Numbered from the stretch's first letter, positions 1 through 6,526 are shown. The stretch is 6,638 nt of DNA from Chloroflexota bacterium (GCA_021849525.1 JAJZSS010000088.1:1-6638); one strand, 5' to 3'. Program-made: numbers and translations. The notes: generated by a model from the letters alone, not told the origin.

Positions 1-1
1 A

Positions 2-199
2 GGCGCTGAGCTGACCCTGGCGCTGCGGGCGACGGGCGATGATGGACGCGTTCTTACCGAAGCTGTAACGCTTCCTTTCCTGTTGGACCAGTATAATATC
101 CCGGTGCCAAGCAAGCTGCCTTTCGGGATCGATCCACGCGTGGACGAGCTGGTTGCACCCGTGCTGCCCAACGATGCCCCGGCCACTCCTGAACCCTGA
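2..199 (+). CDS. cpaB: CpaB/RcpC-like Flp pilus assembly protein, C-terminal fragment
   Basis: This is the 3' end of a gene whose start lies left of the window. Reading from base 2, 65 codons are open up to the TGA at 197-199. The peptide has a beta-rich part (AELTLALRATGD) and then TEAVTLPFLLDQYNIPVPSK and a Pro-rich, acidic tail. From memory this resembles the C-terminus of CpaB/RcpC proteins in Chloroflexota Tad loci, where a phrase like 'TEAVTL..LLD.F.I..P.KLP.G..PR' closes the protein. CpaB is an extracytoplasmic, membrane-anchored protein with an SAF domain that helps assemble the Flp pilus. The gene ends 31 bp before cpaE, on the same strand, at the expected place in a tad operon. The call rests mainly on context plus this short tail. 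The SAF domain itself is not in view, so another extracytoplasmic Tad protein remains possible. Confidence 0.68.
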   Translation, partial: GAELTLALRATGDDGRVLTEAVTLPFLLDQYNIPVPSKLPFGIDPRVDELVAPVLPNDAPATPEP

Positions 200-230
200 C
201 CTGAAACGCGGGCAGCCGCGGAGGTAACGC

Positions 231-1484
231 ATGGTTGACTCAGATAAGATTCGCGTCCTGATCGTCGATGATATCGCCGAGACGCGCGAGAATCTGCGCA
301 AGCTCTTACAGTTTGAAAAAGACGTCGAAGTGATTGGTGTCGCCCGTTCGGGGCGGGAAGCGATCGAGCAATCTCGCGAAAGCAAGCCCGATGTCGTCCT
401 GATGGACATCAACATGCCCGATATGGACGGCATCACCGCGACCGAGATGATCCGGCGCAATAATACCATCACCCAGATCGTAATCCTATCCGTGCAGGGT
501 GATCCGAACTATATGCGCCGCGCAATGCTGGCGGGGGCGCGCGATTTTCTCACCAAGCCGCCTGCCATCGACGAGCTGACCGGGGCCATCCGCCGGGCCG
601 GGAAGATGGCGCGAGATGAGCGTGTCAAAGTGGGCATGCGCTTGCCTGCTGCGGGTGACGGCGGCAGTGCAGTTTCCTCCCTCGTGTCTCAAGGCAAGAT
701 TATCACCGTCTACAGCCCGAAAGGCGGCGCAGGGGTCACCACGCTGGCTGTAAACCTGGCCATGACCCTGCGCAACGAAGACACATATGTCGCCATCATC
801 GATGGCGACCTCCAATTTGGTGATGTGGCGGTCTTCCTCAACGAGCAGAGCAAGACCAGCGTGGTCGATCTGGGGGCGCGGGCCGATGAGCTTGATCCCG
901 AATTCGTAGATGAGGTGATGATTACCCATGCCGCCTCGGGTGTGAAGATCCTGTCGGCCCCGGATCGTCCCGAGGAAGCCGAAAGCATCAACGGCGAGCA
1001 GTTTGCAAAGGTGCTCAAATACCTGCGCCAGATGTTCGCCTACATCATTATAGATACTGATTCGGCGCTCAACGATATCACCTTATCAGCGCTCGACTCC
1101 AGCGATCTGGTGATCTTGCTCACCACCCAGGAAATTCCGGCAATCAAGAATTGCCGTCTCTTCCTGGATCTGGCGAATGCCATGAAGCTGGATCGCCGGC
1201 GCATATTATTTGTGATGAACCGCTTCGACAAACGGATCGGGATCACTCCCGAAAAAGTGGGAGAAAGTTTCAAACAGCCCATCGCCACAGTCCTGCCGTT
1301 CGACGAGCGCGTGGTGATCCCCTCGGTCAACCGGGGCGTGCCGTTTATGCTGGGCGATCGCACGAAACCGATCTCTAAGGGTTTTCTCAGCCTGGCCGAA
1401 GCCATTCGCCAGCGCCTGGTTGAATTATCCACCGTGCCAGAAACGGCAGATGCTAATAATGGTAAGAAATTTGCCAAGCGCTAG
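231..1484 (+). CDS. cpaE: CpaE/TadZ-like pilus assembly protein: receiver domain fused to ParA/MinD-family ATPase
   Basis: The 417-aa cytoplasmic protein has two domains. Residues 6-125 are a CheY-like receiver with the acidic pair D13/D14, phospho-acceptor D59 (in LMDINMPDMDG), S87 and K109-P110, so every residue of the phosphorylation site is present. After a linker (about 125-154), residues 155-400 form a MinD/ParA-like ATPase. Its deviant Walker A is KGGAGVTT (164-171), which keeps the signature K164 but has V169 where ParA/MinD have lysine. The A' motif is DGDLQFGD (191-198) and the Walker B is YIIIDTD with D275. Family members localise or regulate the Tad pilus machine, often at a pole. 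The ATG at 231 is set by GGAGGT at 220-225 with a 5-base spacer. The gene lies 31 bp after the cpaB end and 22 bp before cpaF. The last ~20 residues are polar and end in a basic tail (KKFAKR). The family call is firm; the input signal is unknown and no histidine kinase is in view. Confidence 0.93.
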   Translation: MVDSDKIRVLIVDDIAETRENLRKLLQFEKDVEVIGVARSGREAIEQSRESKPDVVLMDINMPDMDGITATEMIRRNNTITQIVILSVQGDPNYMRRAMLAGARDFLTKPPAIDELTGAIRRAGKMARDERVKVGMRLPAAGDGGSAVSSLVSQGKIITVYSPKGGAGVTTLAVNLAMTLRNEDTYVAIIDGDLQFGDVAVFLNEQSKTSVVDLGARADELDPEFVDEVMITHAASGVKILSAPDRPEEAESINGEQFAKVLKYLRQMFAYIIIDTDSALNDITLSALDSSDLVILLTTQEIPAIKNCRLFLDLANAMKLDRRRILFVMNRFDKRIGITPEKVGESFKQPIATVLPFDERVVIPSVNRGVPFMLGDRTKPISKGFLSLAEAIRQRLVELSTVPETADANNGKKFAKR

Positions 1485-1506
1485 TACCTAACCCAGGAAG
1501 GCTACC

Positions 1507-2916
1507 ATGTCTCTGCTTAAACGGATCGAACAAGGCCAGGGAAACCAAACTACCACCCCGGTGGAAAACAGTGGGGCGGATGGTGCCTCCCGGCTGATGA
1601 ACCTGCAGTCTCGCCGGGGAACGCCCTCGGCCTCTACAGCCCAGCGGGATACCTACCTGGACTTGAAAGCGCGCGTCCAGAACCGCTTGTTGGCTGAGCT
1701 GGATCCCAGCATGGATATCACCCGGGTTTCGGAAGTCCGCACCACGATCCAGGAGTTATTCGAGCAGGTGCTGACTGAAGAAAATATCGTCCTCACCCGC
1801 CCGGAGCGGCAGCGCCTGTTTGAGCAAATCTCTGCCGAGATCCTGGGTTTTGGTCCTCTACAGCCTCTGTTGGAGGACGACTCCATCTCGGAAATCATGG
1901 TAAACGGTGCCAGGAGCATCTACATCGAACGTGGTGGTAAGATCACCCGACTACCCATTTCCTTCGAAAGTGACGAGCACGTGATGCGCATCATCGACCG
2001 CATTGTTGCGCCCATGGGCCGGCGGATCGATGAATCCAGCCCCTATGTCGATGCTCGCCTGCCAGATGGCTCGCGTGTTAATGCCGTCATCCCGCCCATA
2101 TCCCTGGTCGGGCCGGTGCTGACCATCCGTAAATTCTTCAAGAATCCCATCACCCTGGATCAGCTGATCCAGTTTGGCTCGATCACTCCCGATGCCCTGC
2201 AGTTCCTCAAAGCCTGCGTGGAATCTCGCCTGAATATCATTATTTCAGGCGGCACCGGCTCCGGCAAGACCACGCTGCTCAATATCCTGTCCCAATTTAT
2301 CCCCGGCGATGAGCGGATTGTGACCAACGAAAATGAAGAAAAATTGCAGCTCCGCCAGGAGCATGTCGTAACCCTGGAATCACGCCCGGCCAATATTGAA
2401 GGTCGCGGCGAGGTGACCATCCGCCAGCTGGTGATTAACTCTCTGCGTATGCGCCCCGATCGCATTATCGTTGGTGAAATCCGCGATGAAGCCGCTGTGG
2501 ACATGCTGCAGGCAATGAACACCGGCCACGATGGCTCGATGACCACCGCCCACTCGAACAGCCCGCGAGATACCCTGGCCCGCGTCGAGACGATGGCCAT
2601 GATGTCGGGGATGGAATTACCGGTGCGCGCCATCCGCGAGCAGGTGTCCTCGGCGATCGACCTGGTCGTGCACCAGGAGCGCATGCGCGATGGCACGCGC
2701 AAGGTTGTCAACATCACCGAGGTCAGCGGGATGGAAGGTGATGTCATCACCATGACTGATATCTTCCTGTTCGAGCAGTCGGGCTATGAAAATGGCAAAG
2801 TCATTGGGCGGCTGCGGCCTACCGGGCTGCGCCCCAAGTTTATCGATAAGATCGAAACCTCCGGTATTCACCTGCCGGCCTCGATCTTTGGGATTGGCGA
2901 GCGGCGCCGGTATTAA
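1507..2916 (+). CDS. cpaF: CpaF/TadA secretion ATPase of the Tad pilus
   Basis: This 469-aa protein is the hexameric ATPase (type II/IV secretion, GspE/VirB11 superfamily, CpaF branch) that powers pilin polymerisation from the cytoplasm. Residues 1-48 are polar and probably disordered. The N-terminal domain follows, with IMVNGA at 130-135 and the basic stretch that ends in LTIRKFF. The Walker A is GGTGSGKTT (248-256, K254). The Walker B region is IIVGEIRDE with E324, and the His box is TTAHSNSPRD with H349. The C-terminal part ends in a tail (ESG..HLPASIFG) like that of Chloroflexota homologues as I recall them. The Asp-box region reads TNENEEKLQL (273-282) where CpaF proteins usually have T-[IV]-E-[DN]-x-x-E-L, and the His box has AHSN for the usual xHAN. 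The ATG at 1507 has AGGAAGG at 1495-1501 with a 5-base spacer. The frame is unbroken and the length is typical, so I take it as functional. Confidence 0.96.
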   Translation: MSLLKRIEQGQGNQTTTPVENSGADGASRLMNLQSRRGTPSASTAQRDTYLDLKARVQNRLLAELDPSMDITRVSEVRTTIQELFEQVLTEENIVLTRPERQRLFEQISAEILGFGPLQPLLEDDSISEIMVNGARSIYIERGGKITRLPISFESDEHVMRIIDRIVAPMGRRIDESSPYVDARLPDGSRVNAVIPPISLVGPVLTIRKFFKNPITLDQLIQFGSITPDALQFLKACVESRLNIIISGGTGSGKTTLLNILSQFIPGDERIVTNENEEKLQLRQEHVVTLESRPANIEGRGEVTIRQLVINSLRMRPDRIIVGEIRDEAAVDMLQAMNTGHDGSMTTAHSNSPRDTLARVETMAMMSGMELPVRAIREQVSSAIDLVVHQERMRDGTRKVVNITEVSGMEGDVITMTDIFLFEQSGYENGKVIGRLRPTGLRPKFIDKIETSGIHLPASIFGIGERRRY

Positions 2917-2959
2917 AGCCGTGAGCTCCCAGCACCCAGTCTAGGCGAGGTTTGAGCGC

Positions 2960-3928
2960 ATGGATCCAATCATGTTTGTCTTGATCGGCGGCGGCAGCCT
3001 GGCAGTGATCCTGCTGGTGGTCGGCGTGGTCTCTTCGGTCACCAGCGAGCGCTCCCTGGTTGAACAACGCCTGGGCCGCTATATGGAAGACGAGGCCAGA
3101 GCCGCTAAAAAGGAGATGGAAAGGTCCACCGCAGTCTCGGACTGGGTGAACGAACGCCTGGAGAAATCCAGGATGGGCGGGGGAATGGCCCGCGAGCTGG
3201 CCAGGGCGGATATCAAGCTGCGCACCGCAGAATATTTAGTGGTGGTGATCTTATTTGGTCTGCTGATGTCAGCTTTTATCTGGTATATCGGCGGGCAGAA
3301 TATCATCGTCGCTGTCATCGGTTTTCTGGTCGGCATCCTGCTGCCCCGAATGTATGTCAAGCGCCAGCAAGGGAAACGTCTGCAGCGTTTCAGTGAGCAG
3401 CTGGCAGACATGCTGAACCTGATGGTAAATGGTCTGCGGGCGGGATATTCGACCATGCAGGCGATGGAAGCCGTCGCCCGTGAGATGCCATCGCCAATCT
3501 CCGACGAATTCAGGCGGGTCGTACAGGAAATGCAGCTGGGTATTGCGATGGAACCAGCCCTGGAAAACCTGCTCCGCCGTATCCCCAGCGATGACCTGGA
3601 CCTGGTGGTGGCAGCCATGAATGTGCAGCGTGAAGTGGGTGGTAACCTGGCGGAGGTGCTGGATACGATCTCCTACACCATTCGTGAGCGGGTGCGGATT
3701 AAAGGTGAAGTGCGCGTGCTCACCTCCCAGGTGGTCTACTCCGGACGCTTCCTGGCCTTGATGCCGGTCCTGATCAGTGTTGCCCTGTGGTTCCTAAATC
3801 GCCCATATATGATGGAATTCTTCAATCCCGAAACGCGGGTGGTGGGTTTGATTGCCTTGGGAATAGGCGTTTTTATGATCGTGCTGGGCTATTTTGTGAT
3901 GACCAAGATTGCGTCGATTGATGTTTAA
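2960..3928 (+). CDS. tadB: TadB-like inner-membrane platform protein (type II secretion F domain)
   Basis: This 322-aa membrane protein is one half of the Tad platform that CpaF acts on. It has an N-terminal membrane helix (about 4-25), a charged cytoplasmic stretch (26-88) and two close helices (about 92-110 and 114-130). A T2SSF (GspF-like) domain follows at about 144-270, recognisable by QLADMLNLMVNGLRAGYSTMQA and the later EVGGNLAEVLDTIS, which is the typical GGNLAE/L motif. Two C-terminal helices lie at about 264-279 and 295-314. Two tandem tad platform genes of this type, with the longer-looped one first, fit TadB followed by TadC. The ATG at 2960 has GAGG at 2947-2950, a weaker site with a 9-base spacer. 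It starts 43 bp after cpaF, the largest gap within the pilus genes, and stops 16 bp before tadC. No frame damage is seen. The TadB name rests on order; the T2SSF family call is sure. Confidence 0.93.
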   Translation: MDPIMFVLIGGGSLAVILLVVGVVSSVTSERSLVEQRLGRYMEDEARAAKKEMERSTAVSDWVNERLEKSRMGGGMARELARADIKLRTAEYLVVVILFGLLMSAFIWYIGGQNIIVAVIGFLVGILLPRMYVKRQQGKRLQRFSEQLADMLNLMVNGLRAGYSTMQAMEAVAREMPSPISDEFRRVVQEMQLGIAMEPALENLLRRIPSDDLDLVVAAMNVQREVGGNLAEVLDTISYTIRERVRIKGEVRVLTSQVVYSGRFLALMPVLISVALWFLNRPYMMEFFNPETRVVGLIALGIGVFMIVLGYFVMTKIASIDV

Positions 3929-3944
3929 GAAGGGGATGGCCTGA

Positions 3945-4898
3945 ATGGAATGGATTCTACTCACAGCCCTGGCTTTGATCGTCATCGGAGCCATCATCCT
4001 GGTGGTGATCGGCATGCGCGATTCGAACCAGGAGGACAAGCTCCAGGAGCGCCTGGCAGAATTTGCAGCCCGCGGTGAGAGCGCTTCGCTCGAAGAGATC
4101 GAGCTCTCCCAGCCTATCAGCGAGCGTATCATCGTCCCCCTGGCGCGCAGTTTCGGCCGCTTTGCCACCCGCTTCACCCCGCAAAATGCGATCCAATCTA
4201 CCGCTCACATGCTGGAGCTGGCAGGGAACCCGCGCGGCCTGGACCCCTCCATCTTCTGGCTGGCGCGTTTCTTCTTCGCCATTTTGCTCGGCGGCGGGCT
4301 ATTTTTTGTATTCTCGATCTCTGATTCGAGCTGGAGCCTGAGCCGGCAATTGATTGTGGTAGCACTGGCGACGATTTTCGGCTTTTTCTTGCCGCAAATG
4401 CTGCTGCAGTCCAAGATCGACCGCCGTCAGAAATCGGTGCGCAAATCGATGCCAGACGCCCTGGATTTACTCACCATCTGCGTGGAAGCCGGCCTGGGTT
4501 TCGATGGCGCCATGCAGAAAGTTTACGAAAAATGGGATTCGGAGCTTTCGATGGCCTTTGGCCGCGCCTTGCGCGAGATCCAGCTCGGCAAACTGCGCCG
4601 TGAAGCCCTGCGTACAATGGCAGACCGCCTGGGCGTGGCTGAGATGTCCAGCTTTGTAGCGGCAGTCATCCAGAGCGAGCAGCTCGGCGTGAGCATGGCC
4701 AAAGTGCTGCGCATCCAGGCGGACCAGATGCGCATCAAACGCCGCCAGCTGGCGGAGGAAGAAGCTCACAAAGCCCCGATCAAAATGCTCATCCCGATGG
4801 CTTTGTTGATCTTCCCTTCTATCTGTATCGTCCTGATGACACCGGCGCTCCTGATGATGATGCGCTCAGCTCTGAGCGGCATCCTGGGCTTTAACTAA
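3945..4898 (+). CDS. tadC: TadC-like inner-membrane platform protein (type II secretion F domain)
   Basis: This 317-aa protein is the second platform subunit, expected to pair with TadB beneath the growing pilus. It has an N-terminal helix (about 3-24), a polar region (25-100), two helices (about 103-125 and 135-154), a T2SSF domain (about 166-275) and a C-terminal helix (about 279-305). The family pattern is seen in SMPDALDLLTICVEAGLGFD (168-187) and in VIQSEQLGVSMAKVLRIQAD, both typical of TadC. The chosen ATG at 3945 follows an AAGGGG site at 3930-3935 with a 9-base spacer. An ATG at 3936 opens only two codons before a TGA and can be ignored. The gene starts 16 bp after tadB and ends 16 bp before the comF-like gene, so it is co-transcribed with both. 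Its length and topology match the family, with nothing missing. Confidence 0.93.
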   Translation: MEWILLTALALIVIGAIILVVIGMRDSNQEDKLQERLAEFAARGESASLEEIELSQPISERIIVPLARSFGRFATRFTPQNAIQSTAHMLELAGNPRGLDPSIFWLARFFFAILLGGGLFFVFSISDSSWSLSRQLIVVALATIFGFFLPQMLLQSKIDRRQKSVRKSMPDALDLLTICVEAGLGFDGAMQKVYEKWDSELSMAFGRALREIQLGKLRREALRTMADRLGVAEMSSFVAAVIQSEQLGVSMAKVLRIQADQMRIKRRQLAEEEAHKAPIKMLIPMALLIFPSICIVLMTPALLMMMRSALSGILGFN

Positions 4899-4914
4899 TA
4901 TCAATTATCCGGTT

Positions 4915-5655
4915 TTGAGCAAGTCCCGCCTTTTTCGGCTTTACCAGCTGGCCTGGACCGGCCTGGATTGGCTGTACCCGCCCACCTGCGGCGGCTGCGA
5001 CCAGCCTGGTGAGCGCTGGTGCCCGGCCTGCCGGGCAGCCGTACGCCAGCTCAAACCCCCGCTTTGCCCCCATTGTGGACAGATGTTACCCCAGGGCCAG
5101 GTTTGCCTGGGCTGCCCGCCCGGCGGTTACCGCTTCCACGCCCTGCGCGCCTGGGCCGAATACGGCGGCCCGCTGCGCGGCGCGATCCACCGCCTGAAAT
5201 ACAAAGGAGATATGGCGCTGGGCGAAAGCCTGGCTCGCCCGATGGCAGCCCTGCTCTGCAGCCTGGATTGGACGATCGACCTGGTCTGCCCGGTGCCGAT
5301 GGGGGTTGCCCGCCAGCAGCAGCGCGGATATAATCAGGCTGCACTCCTGGCACTGCCGCTGGCTTTGATCTGCGGCCTGCCTTACCGGCCCGGAGCCTTG
5401 CGCAAAGTCCGCCAGACCCGCACCCAGGTGGGGCTTTCTCGCTCCGCTCGCCGCCAGAATGTCGCCGGGGCATTTCAAGCTGATCCCCGGTCGGTGCAGG
5501 GCAAGAAAATTCTGGTGGTGGATGATGTAGCGACCAGCGGAGCAACCCTGGATGCCTGTGCTGCTGCGCTGCGCTCCGCCGGCGCCCAGGTAGTCTATGG
5601 CATGACCCTGGCGCGGGCGGTCTACCTGCCGGAACAGGCTGCAGCAAATCCTTGA
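4915..5655 (+). CDS. comF: ComF-family protein (double zinc-finger plus phosphoribosyltransferase-like domain)
   Basis: This 246-aa protein has the standard ComF/GntX plan. The N-terminal part has four CxxC pairs, C25/C28, C36/C39, C51/C54 and C64/C67, enough for two zinc sites. The type I phosphoribosyltransferase fold follows, with the PRPP-binding loop VVDDVATSGAT at about 201-211 (D203, D204). YKGD, CPVP and RGYNQA are further ComF landmarks. In Bacillus and other transformable bacteria ComFC/ComF is needed for natural DNA uptake or processing, although many bacteria without known competence also carry it. The start is TTG at 4915: the frame is open back to a TGA at 4873-4875 but offers no ATG or GTG, and the protein already begins where the family does. 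No Shine-Dalgarno sequence is visible before it, so translation may depend on coupling to tadC, which ends 16 bp upstream. The family call is firm; a role in competence here is inference. Confidence 0.93.
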   Translation: MSKSRLFRLYQLAWTGLDWLYPPTCGGCDQPGERWCPACRAAVRQLKPPLCPHCGQMLPQGQVCLGCPPGGYRFHALRAWAEYGGPLRGAIHRLKYKGDMALGESLARPMAALLCSLDWTIDLVCPVPMGVARQQQRGYNQAALLALPLALICGLPYRPGALRKVRQTRTQVGLSRSARRQNVAGAFQADPRSVQGKKILVVDDVATSGATLDACAAALRSAGAQVVYGMTLARAVYLPEQAAANP

Positions 5656-5674
5656 ACCAGCTCATCAACGGACT

Positions 5675-5722
5675 CACCCATCTTTGGGCGCACCCATCTT
5701 TGGACGCACGCATCTTTGGGCG
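5675..5722 (+). repeat. three tandem copies of a 16-bp unit upstream of hpf
   Basis: Three back-to-back copies lie at 5675-5690 (CACCCATCTTTGGGCG), 5691-5706 (CACCCATCTTTGGACG) and 5707-5722 (CACGCATCTTTGGGCG), followed by a four-base start of a fourth (CACG, 5723-5726). Each copy differs from the consensus by at most one base. The array is noncoding, 20 bp after the comF stop. The first copy contains a short inverted repeat (CCCA-TCTT-TGGG), and the junction of copies 1 and 2 gives another (TGGG-CGCA-CCCA). There is no T run, so this is not a terminator. It could be an operator with phased sites (16 bp is about 1.5 helical turns), a remnant of slippage, or part of the hpf promoter region. 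Its function is unknown. Confidence 0.9.
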
Positions 5723-5744
5723 CACGACACGTCCGATCTATATT
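5716..5744 (+). promoter_or_regulatory. possible sigma-70-type promoter for hpf
   Basis: TATATT at 5739-5744 matches the -10 consensus at five of six bases. TTGGGC at 5716-5721, 17 bp upstream, keeps only the TTG of a -35 element and lies inside the third 16-bp repeat. A start about 7 bp downstream would give a very short leader beginning near the ribosome binding site, which is a weak point. A separate promoter would fit the 106-bp gap before hpf, much larger than the other gaps, and the need to induce hpf independently of the pilus genes. Confidence 0.3.
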
Positions 5745-5749
5745 CACAG

Positions 5750-5755
5750 AGGAGG
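5750..5755 (+). promoter_or_regulatory. strong Shine-Dalgarno site of hpf
   Basis: AGGAGG sits six bases before the ATG at 5762, within AGAGGAGG at 5748-5755. It is the best ribosome binding site in the window, fixes the hpf start and predicts efficient translation. Confidence 0.85.
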
Positions 5756-5761
5756 TTGTAG

Positions 5762-6328
5762 ATGACCGTCGAAGTCGATATCTTCAGCCGTAACATGGAA
5801 GTGACCGACCACATTAAAGATTATGTGGGGAAACGGGTCAGCAAGCTGGACCGCTACCTGGGCGGGATTGACGAAGCCCGTGTGGACCTGGCTTATGTCA
5901 AGTCTGCTCGCAGCGCTTCGGACCGCCAGGTGGCCCAAATTACCATCCGGGGAAGAGGCTTTATTCTGCGCTCGGAGGAACGCGGGGATGATATCTTTAC
6001 CGCGTTTGACACCGCCCTGGACAAAATGCAGCGCCGGATTGAACGCTACAAAGGCAAGCGCAACCACGGACGCGGCGATGGGCGCAGCACTGCCGATGTT
6101 GCTCCGGCACCGGTTACCGAAGAGGAGCCCGAAGAAGAAGCGCCGGTGATTGTGCGCCGCAAGCGCTTCCCGCTGGTTCCGATGGATGAAAACGAAGCCC
6201 TGGAACAGATGAGCCTGTTGGGACACGAAAGTTTCTTTGTCTTCTATAACGCAAATTCCAGCCAGGTGAACATTCTCTACCGCCGGCGGGATGGCACTTA
6301 TGGTCTGATCGAGCCTGAGGTCGCCTGA
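5762..6328 (+). CDS. hpf: long-form ribosome hibernation promoting factor (HPF/RaiA family)
   Basis: This 188-aa cytoplasmic protein has the two domains of long HPF. Residues 1-100 are the RaiA/YfiA ribosome-binding domain (start MTVEVDIFSRNMEVTDHIKD, then the RxxRRIERYKGK-like helix end). An acidic, low-complexity linker covers about 101-128, including EEEPEEEA. Residues 129-186 are the C-terminal dimerisation domain, with VRRKRFPLVPMDENEALEQM, LLGHESFFVFYNA, NILYRRRDGTYGLIEPE. The N-domain binds the 30S decoding region and blocks tRNA and mRNA; the C-domain joins two ribosomes into an inactive 100S particle during starvation. The start is fixed by the AGGAGG site. The gene lies 106 bp after comF, behind a repeat array and a possible promoter, and is followed by an intrinsic terminator 36 bp after its stop. 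It is full length, with no unusual residues noticed. Confidence 0.96.
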   Translation: MTVEVDIFSRNMEVTDHIKDYVGKRVSKLDRYLGGIDEARVDLAYVKSARSASDRQVAQITIRGRGFILRSEERGDDIFTAFDTALDKMQRRIERYKGKRNHGRGDGRSTADVAPAPVTEEEPEEEAPVIVRRKRFPLVPMDENEALEQMSLLGHESFFVFYNANSSQVNILYRRRDGTYGLIEPEVA

Positions 6329-6364
6329 TCTGACTTCTGTATCGCCTGACCAACCTTAATCAAA

Positions 6365-6401
6365 AACGTGGGCGGCCAATAACCGTCCACGTTCTTTTTT
6401 T
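6365..6401 (+). terminator. intrinsic terminator after hpf
   Basis: The arms 6365-6375 (AACGTGGGCGG) and 6383-6393 (CCGTCCACGTT) form an 11-bp stem with one G-U pair and a 7-base loop (CCAATAA). After one C comes a run of seven T (6395-6401). It ends the tad-comF-hpf transcription unit. The A run on the left side (6362-6366) gives a short U tract on the opposite strand as well, so it may also stop minus-strand transcription, though less strongly. Confidence 0.92.
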
Positions 6402-6421
6402 GGCCTCCCCCATCTGCCCTC

Positions 6422-6526
6422 CTACCCCTCGGTCAGGTTGTGGTGGCGGAGCTTGAAGACCAGGTCGAGGGCCAGGTTGCGAGTCGGGTTCTCTTTTTCG
6501 TTAGCGGGTTTTGGTTGTTTTTCCAT
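6422..6526 (-). CDS. possible 34-aa small protein between convergent terminators
   Basis: On the minus strand an ATG at 6526-6524 opens 34 codons up to a TAG at 6424-6422. The peptide begins with a Lys/Pro/Glu/Asn-rich, charged segment (MEKQPKPANEKENPTR) and continues as a likely amphipathic helix (NLALDLVFKLRHH). Third codon positions in the second half are almost all G or C (AAC CTG GCC CTC GAC CTG GTC TTC), as in the neighbouring real genes, which is the main sign of coding. The ribosome binding site is poor: GGGGGA lies 12 bases before the ATG and a GTGAG lies nearer. It begins 25 bp after the U run of the minus-strand terminator, so it would need its own promoter or read-through. I do not recognise the protein. 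It could be a small conserved protein, a decayed gene end or chance. Confidence 0.35.
   Translation of the reverse strand: MEKQPKPANEKENPTRNLALDLVFKLRHHNLTEG

Noticed and set aside
2160..2753. 197-codon minus-strand frame inside cpaF
   Set aside because: It is antisense to the conserved CpaF ATPase core and is Ser/Arg-rich low-complexity sequence, as expected for a shadow frame.
2917..2959. regulatory element or small gene in the cpaF-tadB gap
   Set aside because: It is only 43 bp, with no convincing hairpin, promoter or open frame beyond the tadB ribosome binding site.
3079..3618. 179-codon minus-strand frame inside tadB
   Set aside because: It is antisense to the T2SSF domain of TadB, Ser/Arg-rich and without any family signature.
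5675..5722. CRISPR array
   Set aside because: The 16-bp units are contiguous with no spacers, only three copies exist, and no cas gene is near.
5675..5722. terminator between comF and hpf
   Set aside because: The dyads have only 4-bp stems and no T run follows.
5051..5725. 224-codon open frame on the minus strand across comF
   Set aside because: It lies antisense to a clear comF gene, and its translation is Arg/Gly/Pro-rich with no recognisable domain. Long antisense frames are expected in GC-rich genes.
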